A stretch of DNA of 64,000 nt, taken from contig CM054178.1 of the NCBI GenBank assembly GCA_028829895.1, forward strand, positions 69,637,835 through 69,701,834. Reading direction: 5' to 3'. Shown here piece after piece: positions 46,216-57,600 of the stretch (position 1 is its first letter; each line of letters starts with the position of its first letter). The notes under the pieces are model-generated. The model was given only the letters and a program-made list of their open reading frames with translations. It was not told the origin of the DNA and made no database searches. This stretch comes from Sinotaia quadrata (Eukaryota > Mollusca > Gastropoda > Architaenioglossa > Viviparidae). Made by a program: the position numbers and the translations under genes.

Positions 46216-46639
46216 TAACACTACATAGATCTATAGGTCTCGCACGTAAACCTTGGTAATTTAGGTTAAACAATTGTGACTACTCTGAATTCTTAGTTAA
46301 CTACGGTAATGTGACTAGTCAGATTGCTTGAGTGAATCAGGATGAATTGCGATCCAAGCAAATTGATTCGTGACCATTGGGTTCAAATGACAAAGTCTTA
46401 TTTAGCTAAATATGTTTCAGGAGGTAAAAATAAAATATTCAAATAAATAAATTAGATGATGTAACGCAAATTTCTTTTCAAATAAAATTTTTTTTTTAAT
46501 TAACAGAACAAATGAAAATGTTGATTTGACTAAATGAAACAGACCATTACGGTTGTCATTAAAACTCTATGGGCTTATGCATTATGCCCGACTAATAGGG
46601 GATTATTACTGAGAGTAGTGGAACAATTAAAACGACCAA

Positions 46640-47275
46640 GCCCTATATAATAAAATTATATTACTGAGGGTTCGATCAATAGGGGTTTGTTACTGACAGA
46701 ATCTTACTTGGATAAAGGTACGGAGCGCCACAAAACCATAGCTCTAAACATTATATTTCCGAGTGTACGATCAGTAGGGGCTTGCTGCAGACTGTATGTC
46801 ACATAAGGGTTACATAAGCCATAGCCCTAAACATTATATTTCTGAGTGTACGATCAGTAGGGGCTTGCTGCAGACTGTATGTCACATAAGGGTTACATAA
46901 GCCATAGCCCTAAACATTATATTTCTGAGTGTACGATCAGTAGGGGCTTGCTGCAGACTGTATGTCACATAAGCCATAGCCCTAAACATTATATTTCTGA
47001 GTGTACGATCAGTAGGGGCTTGCTGCAGACTGTATGTCACATAAGCCATAGCCCTAAACATTATATTTCTGAGTGTACGATCAGTAGGGGCTTGATGCAG
47101 ACTGTGTCACATAAGCCATAGCCCTAAACATTATATTTCTGAGTGTACGATCAGTAGGGGCATGCTGCAGACTGTGTCACATAAGCCATAGCCCTAAACA
47201 TTATATTGAGTGTACGATCAGTAGGGGCTTGCTGCAGACTGTGTCACATAAGCCATAGCCCTAAACATTATAAAA
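46640..47275. repeat. Tandem array, unit 67-83 bases, eight or more copies
   Basis: AGCCATAGCCCTAAACATTA recurs at 46817, 46900, 46972, 47044, 47114, 47184 and 47251, giving spacings of 83, 72, 72, 70, 70 and 67 bases. Differences come from loss of GGGTTACATAA and of a few bases. Diverged units extend leftward to about 46600. Two 72-base units keep one frame open, producing a spurious 80-codon repeat protein. Confidence 0.95.
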
Positions 47276-47564
47276 GTTTGCGACACGAAAACCTGGCAAA
47301 TACTACATGTAAACTAGCACCGCTGGTCGCTTTAATGACCGTGCAAGTAGTAATATCAAATGCAATACACAAGAGAAATCCGGAGACATTAATGTAGATG
47401 TGATAAAAATATTAACACGAGCTATGGAACATAACTTCAGAACTGGAAGGTCATTTGAACGAGTCGTTAGACGACGTATACAATAATAATAACCAACACA
47501 ACAATCCCACAATCAAAAATCATTACTTCCTCCAGCTCGGCGAAAGCTTTACGGACTTTTAAGT

Positions 47565-47875
47565 ACAGGTAGTGTATTCAGTTAGTCACACGAACACACA
47601 ATTAAGATACATGTACTTCAGTTAGCCACACAAATACATAAATAAGATATAAAGTACATGTACTTCAGTTAGCCACACTAATACACAGTTAAGATATACA
47701 GCACATGTATTGTACTTCAGTTAGCCATACGAATACACAGTTAAGATATAAAGTATACGTACTAGCCACACGAATATACAGTTAAGATATAAAGTACATG
47801 TATTAGCCACAAGAATATACAAAGTAAATGTACTAGCCACACGAATATACAGTTAAGATATAAAGTAAACTCTAT
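47565..47875. repeat. Degenerate tandem repeat, unit about 45-60 bases
   Basis: Units containing AGCCACACGAATA(C/T)ACAGTT and AAGATATAAAGTACATGTA recur six to seven times with internal deletions. Confidence 0.88.
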
Positions 47876-48384
47876 TTTGTTAGCATACAATACATAATTA
47901 AAATATAGAATATATATATTCAAAATTAGCCCCACGATTAATAAATTTAAGGTACATGTACTGATTAAAAACTGTGCTGATGTCTGCAGGACTAAACAGT
48001 TTTGAAATCAGCCCGAAGAAGAAAAATTGTAGCATTTGTGCAACACACACATACTAAGCAACAGAAGTATAAAACACGATACAACAATCATGTCAGTGAA
48101 ATTTTTACACTATAAGTATAACGCTGACTTTGAATTTTGCATTGATCTCAAGTCAGCAGTCCCTGAAGAATAAACGCAAATATAAACTTTGAAAGAAAAG
48201 CAAATATCAAACCTTAACTGAAAACAGTTTATAAGCATACCATGGGATGAATTTGCCACTAACATACTTAATCGTCAATCAGTAATTGGTAAAACCCTCC
48301 AACATATATGTTGCTGGAGGAGGAAACTACATCTGTACTTGGGAGTGTTTTGTCAGTGATACGAGAGAAAATATATTACGAAAC

Positions 48385-48409
48385 ATGACGTAATCGGAGG
48401 TGACGTCAC
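48385..48409. promoter_or_regulatory. Pair of CRE-like motifs
   Basis: A perfect palindromic CRE, TGACGTCA (48401-48408), follows TGACGTAA (about 48386-48393) in an isolated CpG-richer patch. CREs mark promoters of cAMP-responsive and many germ-cell genes. No adjacent gene was found, so a distal element or an unannotated transcript is possible. Confidence 0.3.
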
Positions 48410-50877
48410 TCGACTGACTCACCATAGTCGCTGTTACGTTTCTGCAAAACTATGATTGCTCTTTATCTGTGTGTAGAGGCAAATGACACTTTCGATCGTC
48501 TCAGCGTTTTAAAAACAAAAACAAACCTTCACTCAAAACATTTTGATGAGACAAAACTAAAAGAACACACACACAAACACTCAAAGTGTTATATGCATGA
48601 TTATTAAAAAGCGGTTTACATTACAATTTCGTAAAACGAAAATTGATCTTTTTCTGCTGATTTTCTTGTTGGCTACAAAATCAATTAATAAAAACAACAA
48701 AAAGTAGATCACAAATACTTATAAGAATTTATATAAAAGAAATGAGTGTTAAAAAGTAACAGGAATCGTTTTATAATTTCATATTAATTTGTCACTTGTC
48801 GGATTTTTTCCCCCGTTACGACTTGGTTGTCTCCAACATATTTTCAAAAACACATCAGACTGGTTAAATTATACACAATGACATCTGGCAACAAGAGATA
48901 TGTTTTAAATATTAAAATGAGCAATTTGAATAATGATCTTCAAATCAAATACATGTTTGTTGCGCGGCAGGTGGCAAGTGGTTCATCCAGGAATTTTTGT
49001 AGATTAATGACAACAATTATCGAAGATCAATTAAATTTAATGTTCGCAGAACATCTTGCGATATGCATGCATATTTGTGTGATTCGAAACTATTCAGTGT
49101 GATATAACTCATGATATTAACAGTTTTTAATTGGACAATCCAATCTATTCAGATTGCCAAACGTAAGTGCGATTTCTGGTTATGCGTGAAATCATCTGTG
49201 CACCATCACTACCACCACCCCACCTTAGTCTATACATTCCAATGTTCAATTTTGCAACGTTTGTTCTGCTGATCCAGTCTCATATATAGAAAAAATATAA
49301 CAAGGCAAATGGGACAGAACTAGTAGGTCCTCATAAGAGAGTAAACATAAACCCAAAATAATTGTATAATATTATCGCTTGATTAGCAAAGAATATCTCA
49401 GAGGATTTTGTTTTGTTTTACTAATACGTTATCTCCCTTTCGGAGTGAGTCGTACCATATTATTTTATATAGGTTATTAGCATAAATGGTTTGATCGCAA
49501 TTAGATTTATACTACTTATGTTTCGCAAGCAGGTCATAGTTATCTAACCAGTTTGGTAACTGAGATTTTTCTCGATCGTTCCTCACCTTAGCTCATGACT
49601 GCTGAACTTAGTAACCATGATTGTAAGCAGAGCGAGCTCTTACAAGAATTAGTACAAATAAATATATTATTATTATTGTTGTTGTGCTTATTCTGCTGAC
49701 TGGCACTTGCGGCTGAATAATAATGTGGTTAGAAATTTCTACGCTGAATCAAAGAATCAATTACGTCACTGACAAATGTGATTTATTGGCTCTGGATTGT
49801 GTATATTTTTAAAGCTATGGGCTGAAAGGAATTCGCGATCGTGAAAATTCACACACCTAGCATAAGAAATCTTATCAAAACCATACCTTCAGGAAGAGAT
49901 GTAAAACTGTGTTTGTTGTTGCAGTAAATCGAAATCAACAAAATGTTATCACAATCAGTAGAGGGATGTGAAAGACAAAAAGTAATTATATCTTTTGTTT
50001 TATCATGTTTGTAGTCAGTTTCAGGAAAAACTTGCAATCCACGACTTTCCCAAAAGAAAGTGAGCATTATCTTTCCATCGGTTTAAGAAAAAAAGAAGAT
50101 GATATGAATAAAGCACTCCCCAAAATTAATAAAGTGAAGATTACCAGACATGCAGTAATTATCAATTTATATGACTGAATTGCAAATTGCAGGAATATGT
50201 TGAGTACAGATGCTTCACAAAATGTTTGTTTGCTATTAAAAAAAATGAATTCATCAGCAAAATGTTAAATATTTTGTACATATATATATATTGAAAATAC
50301 TAAAATTGTTCATGCACCTGCCACACATTTTCTATATATTCTGACTTCATAAATTCACCACAAAAGGTACTGATAAATTTTGTAAACTTAAAATGTTTAT
50401 TTTTTTCATATATATATATATAATACTCAGAATGTCTAATTATGCACACACATTTTCAATATAACTTATAAGAGAATGGTTCAAGGCTCTTCTGTACTTT
50501 TATTTATAAATAATAACCATTCAATAGTTCAGGATTTTTTTTTTTCAGAAACCCTGGGATCCTAGACTTTGAATGTGCCAGAAATTGTGAAAATATTTTT
50601 TAAACCTATCCCATCTATTGTTTATGCACTTTGCCTGATTATTAATTATTACAATATTAGTTCATTAAGTGGTTGACTGATACTTGTATTTGTAAAGTAA
50701 ACCATTAAGTGGTTGTTTGTATTGCATTTGTGATTTATGGTGGTTGATTTTTAATATTAATACTAATAGTAATACTAATAGAATATTGCGTCTATGATCT
50801 AGGAAACTAAGTGTTTGCTATTTGGAGAGAAATTTACATGATTGTACAGGATTCTTAAGTACTCTATTTAGTGTCTG

Positions 50878-51002
50878 ATTTGCATTAGCAGAGATTAGTA
50901 TTTGTGACTTTATTAAATGACTGATTTCATTAGCAAAGATTAGTATTTGTGACTACATCATTAAACAAATAATTTGCATTAGATGAGATTAGTATTTGTG
51001 AC
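50878..51002. repeat. Tandem repeat, unit about 50 bases, three copies
   Basis: GAGATTAGTATTTGTGAC or AAGATTAGTATTTGTGAC, preceded by TTGCATTAG-like sequence, occurs at about 50890, 50937 and 50984. Confidence 0.85.
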
Positions 51003-51540
51003 ATTCTTTTTCCTTTGCAATTTATAATAAACTGAAATTTCAATTCTGCATTATGTCTGTTTTTTCATGTTGTGTATGTTAATTTAAAATGTTGGACTGT
51101 CGATCAGTGTGGTTTATAGTTTACTTGTACTGAACTGGACAAATTTTGCACATTCGTAACATCTAATAAAAGAAATATTCTAATATTGTAATAAACGTTG
51201 ATCGCAAATTACGACACTAAATTGAAAATATCTCAAAAGTATTATAGCTATCATCATAATTTTTTTTGTACAACCTTATTTCATCAGAACACACATTCTG
51301 AGCATAAAAGATTTGTACAATATCAAGTAGAAAAAAATATCCCTAGTTTAATTCATAAGAACTTTATTAGTCTTTTGAATAGGAACTCGCCTTGGAAAAT
51401 AATAACAAGGGATTGGGAGAGAAAAAAAAGCAGAATAATGACAGCAGTTGCAAAAATGGCTCAAAGTACTTTCATAAGATTACATCACTACCAAAATCAA
51501 GCAATGTACCTAAGAACACATTGAGTGGCACTCCTAGTCG

Positions 51541-51608
51541 TCGCCCCAAAATGGCGTCTTCAAATTAATCATGTGACTTGATTGCGCTCCCTTGGATTCA
51601 TCTTCACC
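51541..51608 (+). promoter_or_regulatory. Leader of EXOSC6 with YY1-like motif and short upstream ORF
   Basis: AAAATGGCGTC at 51548-51558 resembles the YY1 site. Its ATG starts a six-codon upstream frame ending TAA at 51566-51568, out of the way of the main ATG at 51609. A similar motif overlaps the start of the divergent THEG-like gene. Confidence 0.4.
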
Positions 51609-51686
51609 ATGCCTGACACAAGACGCATCAATGGACCAGAAATTTCACTCTGCCCATACAACTTTTGCCAAGATCAGTTAGCAGAA
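51609..51686 (+). CDS. EXOSC6: EXOSC6 exon 1
   Basis: Twenty-six codons from ATG, MPDTRRINGPEISL onward, with donor GTAAAA. The R-R-I-x-G-P-E pattern at the very N-terminus is characteristic of MTR3. Phase 0 at the donor fits exon 2 at 53887 (or 53890, differing by one Gln). Confidence 0.85.
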
Positions 51687-54600
51687 GTAAAACATAACCT
51701 TTATTCTTTTTTTCATCGACAAAGTTTAGCATAGCAAACTGATATCTTTACAATTAAGCTTACTGGTATAACGTCTTACTTAGGCTTGCAGAATATAACA
51801 AGATCCTCAGTTTTTGTAATTCCTCCTAAAAAAAATAAAAATAAACGTGTTGATTTGCGTACACAAAGTTTTACTGAGTTTGTGGGCACTTCTGAAGAAT
51901 GTTGCTTTTTTAGCAGGGTGTAGGTCTGAACCTTCCGTTATTGTTATATTATGTTCCCCAATGCTTGGGTTTTCAATAATTTCTACCTTCATTTTTAATT
52001 TGTCTGTCATTTGTTGATTGTTGCTGTCCTATTGGACTTGTTCACAACTACGGTTTCTGGTCCTACTCTTACAGTCTTAGTGCTGGAATTACCTGACCTG
52101 TTCTTATTTCGAATTCACACAGTATTTTACCGTTTCTACATCAGTGATTGATTCTAGCTGTATACTACTACTACTACTATACTACTAGTACTACTATTAA
52201 TAACCACAGACTCACACAATTACTCAAAGCAGCACTCCGTGGAAGTGTCCACATCCTCTGTAAAATCTTGGTAAGATTCCAAGACCTTGGTTCCACAACC
52301 AGCAGTCAATAGGAGTCTTTGAAAAAGGCTGGATAATAATAATGATTATTATGTAATTTTGACTGGACTATTTATATAATAATATAGTGTTATGCATTTA
52401 AAATTAATTAATAGCTGTGCATTAAAATCATAATACCCAAATATAATATAAAAAATACTTGTAATTACAATATAATATAGTTAGATTATATATATAGTAC
52501 ATTATTGAATGTAAATGTGGTGGTGGTGATGGTGGTTTTGTGTGTGTGTATGTGTGTGAGAGAGAGAACTTTCATATGTCTCTAAAACGAATCTGTAAGC
52601 ATAACTCTCATTGGTGTCAGATCTAATATGGTGTTCAAATTGCCCTATGAAACATCAAATTAAATTTTCCCCAGAGGTTATTGCAGGCATTAGATAACAA
52701 CTTCAAAATATATGTTTATTTTAGATGCTTGTATCAACAACTTTTCAACAACATTCCCATCCTTAGCTATTTAGCAAGTTGCTGCCTTACACCTTACTGT
52801 GATGGGGTGTTGGGTGTACTGCTTTGGGTCACCACAGGATGTGAGATGAAAAGCACGATGATGATGGAGGACAGTATGTCACATGCTTGACAACATCCAC
52901 AGCAGAGAGATGTACACACGGATTACACGAGACTTTATTTATGTCAACACACCACCAACTCATTCTCTCCTTCATGCCTACATGGTTCACTGTTCTTCTG
53001 TACGCGTACAAGTACTCTCACATATATACACTCCTAATGTTATATCCTGAATGGTGCCGCCATCTTAGTAAGCCCTAATAATTCTAAAGCCATCCTCTCC
53101 TAGAACAAGCCTTACTTCCATGTTGTGTGTTTTCTTTGGTTTAGGTACAAATTACTTTCAAACTACTAAGAATTATATAATGCTTATAGTATCTAAAGAA
53201 ACTATGATGATGATTTTGTTAACTTCTTTGCCCCATAGGAATTGCATTAAAACATTTCATCTTTATGATGTTTTATATTTTTTAGGGACTCCTGCGGGGC
53301 CTTCCTCCTTTCACTAGTATTCAGGGAGGGTGGTGGTGTTCTGCGTTGTTGAGTTTTGTGTGTTGTTTTTTTCTATGTCGCGACTATCATGGAGTTTGTG
53401 GGTTTTTAAAAAAAAAATTTATTTATATATTTTTTCTAAAGAAACTACGTTAAATGCTCTTTAAATACCACTATTTCCTAATGTAAAATATACAAGATAT
53501 GCTACAAAATAAATAACTATATTTGTGTGTCATGTAAAATCCATGTTCACATGAATAATTCCTAAAATGCACAAAGAAAATCAGATAAATTAGCATGCAA
53601 AAATGCATAAATACAAACTATTTCTTATCTAAATATACAAACATTTACTACAGTTAATAACTACTTAACACAGTGTACAACAACCTAATAGGGAGGTTGT
53701 TGGTCTCTCGCATCTTAAGCACATACTGACCACTTTGTTTTAATCCTCAACATTGTTGTGACAACTAGCATATGATAAATAGTACATTTGGAGTGTCCTC
53801 CCCTTCTGTAGCACATTCTTTGTGCATCTCATTTATTATTTTATGAGAATATTTTATAATTGTGAAGTATTGATGTTTTGGTTCAGCAGCCTATTCTTCA
53901 AGCAGATGGGTCACGAGCAGATGGCAGAAAAGAGAAAGAACATCGTCCTATATGTAAGTAATATATTACAGATTTGGCAGCTTATAAATGTAAGCTACAG
54001 GAGAAGCTAATGAAGTATGAGGTGAATAAGTAACTCGTGTGCCATGAATGTAAATTGTTTTGTTGGTTTGTTTTTGCATTTTTTGTGTGTGTGTGTGTGT
54101 CCTTTAGAATACATTCCAGTGTACAAGTTCTCATTGATGACTTAATCTCATTTATATCTCCGAAATTCAAATTTTAACCTGCCAGATGGGTTAATGAACT
54201 GAAAGATGAGCACAAAGACACACCTCAGTAATTCAATGTCACAATCACTGAGAAAGATATCAAAAAAGAAGGTAAGAAAGATGGCAAACTGGAAAGCCTC
54301 TGGTCTAGACCAAGTACAAATATTCTGGTTTAAACATCTTACCTCCTTATATGGAATACTTGTAGAACAACTGCAAGACATATTAAACAAACCAGAAACC
54401 CTGCCAGCCTAGATGATAAAAGGAAAAACAAGTCTGATTATAATATGAAAGTTCCAGAGAAAGGCACAACACCAAACTATTATCCAATCACATACCTAGA
54501 AATTACTTTCGGGAATTATATCTGACAGAATCATGACTCACTTTGAAACAAACTCCTGACCAATGAACAAAAGGGTGCTAGAACAGATGGCAGTGAAACA

Positions 54601-57600
54601 AAATGACCAATTGGCAATTGATAAGACCATAGTTAATGACATCATGAAACAAAGAACATATCTTGCCATGGCATACCAAAAGGCCTAAGACTCTACTCTT
54701 TCACATTCATGGATACTTGAAACTGTAAAAGTGTACAAGATGGCACATGCAACAATATAGAAATTGCAGACATACCAGTAAAATTGGAATCTTTCAAGGT
54801 GATTTCTTATCACCACTGCTGTTGTGCATTGCCCTAAATCCTCCTAGTCAAGCCATCCAGAAAACAGGATTAGCATACAAAATGAAATTGGGACATATTA
54901 TTAGACATTAAAAGCTTGTTTATGGACACACATAAACTTGATACTATATAATTAATTTAAAATATCACAATTTAATAAGTAAATATTTAAAGATATTGTA
55001 ATATGTTATTCAAATTTTAAGAAACAAAATCCTTCAATTTCAAATTTGAAAACATTTAAACCAGTAAAACTAAAAGCACTTTAAATCAACAAATGCTTTA
55101 AACAAGTCAGTTTTATTTTTCTCATAAAAGCAATATTTAATTTCTCCGAAAAATATGTCTAATTTGATGTAACAGTTTTATTTACTAAGATCTATCTTTA
55201 AAGTTGAAGTGAAAAACAGATTAGCTTACATCCAGGAAAATCTAGTCATAAAATAAATATGACCTGTTTGAATATTAAACAAGTGAAAATGCAGAAATGC
55301 ATTTTATTGCTAGTAGTTCAGAAAGTATTAATCCAAAAGAATGGATAATAGTTTTATTAACTGGGACTACTAGTGAAAGAAAAATTTGCTTCTTAAAACA
55401 TTGTTGCAGTGTTTCTTTTGTTAAATGTGTATTTATTTTGACAGAGTGATTGATTTAGTTTATACTATAAATAATTACAAAGCAGTCTGAACAGATACAA
55501 TTTTCATTGGCACAGTAAAACTGCTTGCAGTGAAAGGATTTCTTGTTTTAATAGCCAGATTCTTATTAAACTTCAAAGTGTAAGCATTTCACATATTTGT
55601 TATTTCATTCATTTTATTTTTTATGCAAAAGAAACAGGACATATTCCCTTCCAGTGCTGCCTGATTTGCATATGGATTCTGCTGAGGAGAATTATGTGCA
55701 CATCATAGCATGTAGTTTGCCTTGCATATATATATATATATGCATTATCTTGAAATATTTTCAGTTTTCCTTTCTTTTTTTTTCAGATTTGCGTACTGGA
55801 TTGATTAGTCAAGCAAGAGGATCAGCGTATGCAGAATTTAGCAGAACTAAAGTCATTTGTGCTATGTATGTTGTGTTAAAGCTAGAAACTAAACCTAAGG
55901 AAAATCTTTAAAAAAAATATCCATTTTACTTTTGTTTACCTAGCTTAGAATGCGTCCTTGAACTCAGCAGTCCTTGCTTTCAATACATTATTATTATCTG
56001 CAGGAAAACTAGAAATAACCCACAAAATCACACCAGACTTTCATCACACCATTTTTGATGTAATTTATTGTTTGGTCTTTCTTTCTCTTGTTGTTCTTTT
56101 GGTTCAGACTTTTATTGGAAATTGTTTAGGTTTAATAAATTAAACTCCCGCAGGCATAGGTTTTATGGTGTGTTATGAGATCTTATATACCATTTGATAC
56201 AGAGGTGATTTAGGCAAATGAACTTGCACCATCCTAGAAGAATTTAGGCAAATGAATGTGCACCATCCTAGAAGAATTTAGGCAACAGAATGTGCACCAT
56301 CCTAGAATTTAGGCAACAGAATGTGCACCATCCTAGAATTTAGGCAAATGAATGTGCACCATCCTAGAAGAATTTAGGCAACAGAATGTGCACCATCCTA
56401 GAATTTAGGCAAAAGAATGTGCACCATCCTAGAAGAATTTAGGCAAATGAATGTGCACCATCCTAGAAAAATAAAATAATCAGATAGACAGGAATATAAT
56501 ACAGTTGAATGCTTATATCTAGTTTATTATTTATTATTATTATTATTATTTATTATATTTTAAATGCAATTACTAGCCTTAGAGAACTGATGCTTAATCA
56601 GTTATTTTTAAATTCCAGTTAAAAGTTACAGCATTAGAGAAGTGATGCTTAATCTTTTATTCGTTTAAATGCAGTCATCAGATATGGCCCTAGAAATGTT
56701 TTGCTTTATTTATTATTTTTTTATTGCAATTATCAGATATAGCCCTGTAGAAATGATTTTTAATCTGTTATTTTTTAAATTCAATTTTCAGATATGGCCC
56801 AAGAGAAGTGGCACGGCGAGAAGACTTCCAAATGAAGGGGCAAGTTGTGTGTGATTTTAAGTTTGCACCTTTTTCCTGTCGTGTTCGACATCCACATTTA
56901 CAAGATAATCAGGAGAAAGATTTGTCCACACAGCTTTTAGAGGCACTAGAACCTGCCATTTGTTTAGTGAGTTTATTGTTCATTTTGTTTTATATACTAA
57001 TATATATGCAGTGAGTCATTGACTTATGACCGCAATCGGTTCCGACAGAATGGTCAGAAGTCAGTTTGGTCATATGTCCAACTACCCTTTATTTTGCATG
57101 TAGTAAGAGTACTATATGTACACTAGTGTAACAAGGTAAAGTCTGTGTCTCCATGTATACAGTATTGATATTTCTTACCACAATGTTTAGAAAAGGGAAT
57201 ATTTTAACAGGGAAGCTCAGTCAAAACGTTTATGAATGCTTTCAACCATAAGATTCAAGGCAAACTGATGTGACTAAGGTCGACAGTATATCAAGGGGTC
57301 TCTCAGTTGCTCTTCTTTATCATCCCATTGCCTGATTAACAAAGGAACCTCTATTCCTCCAAGTACCCCTCCCACTGACCCTCATATCGTACAAACACAT
57401 TGCCAGATATACAGTGCATATTCACAATTGGGTTGCAGTTGTAAAATCGATCAGTTGTAAGTCACATAGATTGTAAGTTGACAACTAGCTGTATATGTGT
57501 GTGTGTTCAGTTAACTCCTCTCATGCCTGTGCATGTGTTTAGGTTTTTGTCCTTGGACATTCTCTCCTCGAGGGTGCATAGGCAGGGCTTGCCTCCCCTC

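Larger units (their letters stand above)
41566..51540. other. Ten-kilobase intergenic region, repeat-dominated
   Basis: This lies between the divergent THEG-like and EXOSC6 genes. 41.6-43.0 kb is CpG-richer unique sequence with short open frames that resemble nothing known to me. 43.0-47.9 kb is a succession of tandem arrays listed separately. 47.9-51.5 kb is AT-rich with a cluster of CRE-like motifs at 48.4 kb and otherwise unremarkable. No gene could be supported. Confidence 0.55.

Noticed and set aside
48827..49102. 91-codon plus-strand frame in the THEG-EXOSC6 intergenic region
   Set aside because: No similarity to a known family, AT-type amino-acid bias and no splice or promoter context.
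51198..51524. 108-codon plus-strand frame just upstream of EXOSC6
   Set aside because: No recognisable motif and no clear codon bias; it lies in the probable promoter region of EXOSC6. I cannot exclude an unrelated small gene but do not support it.
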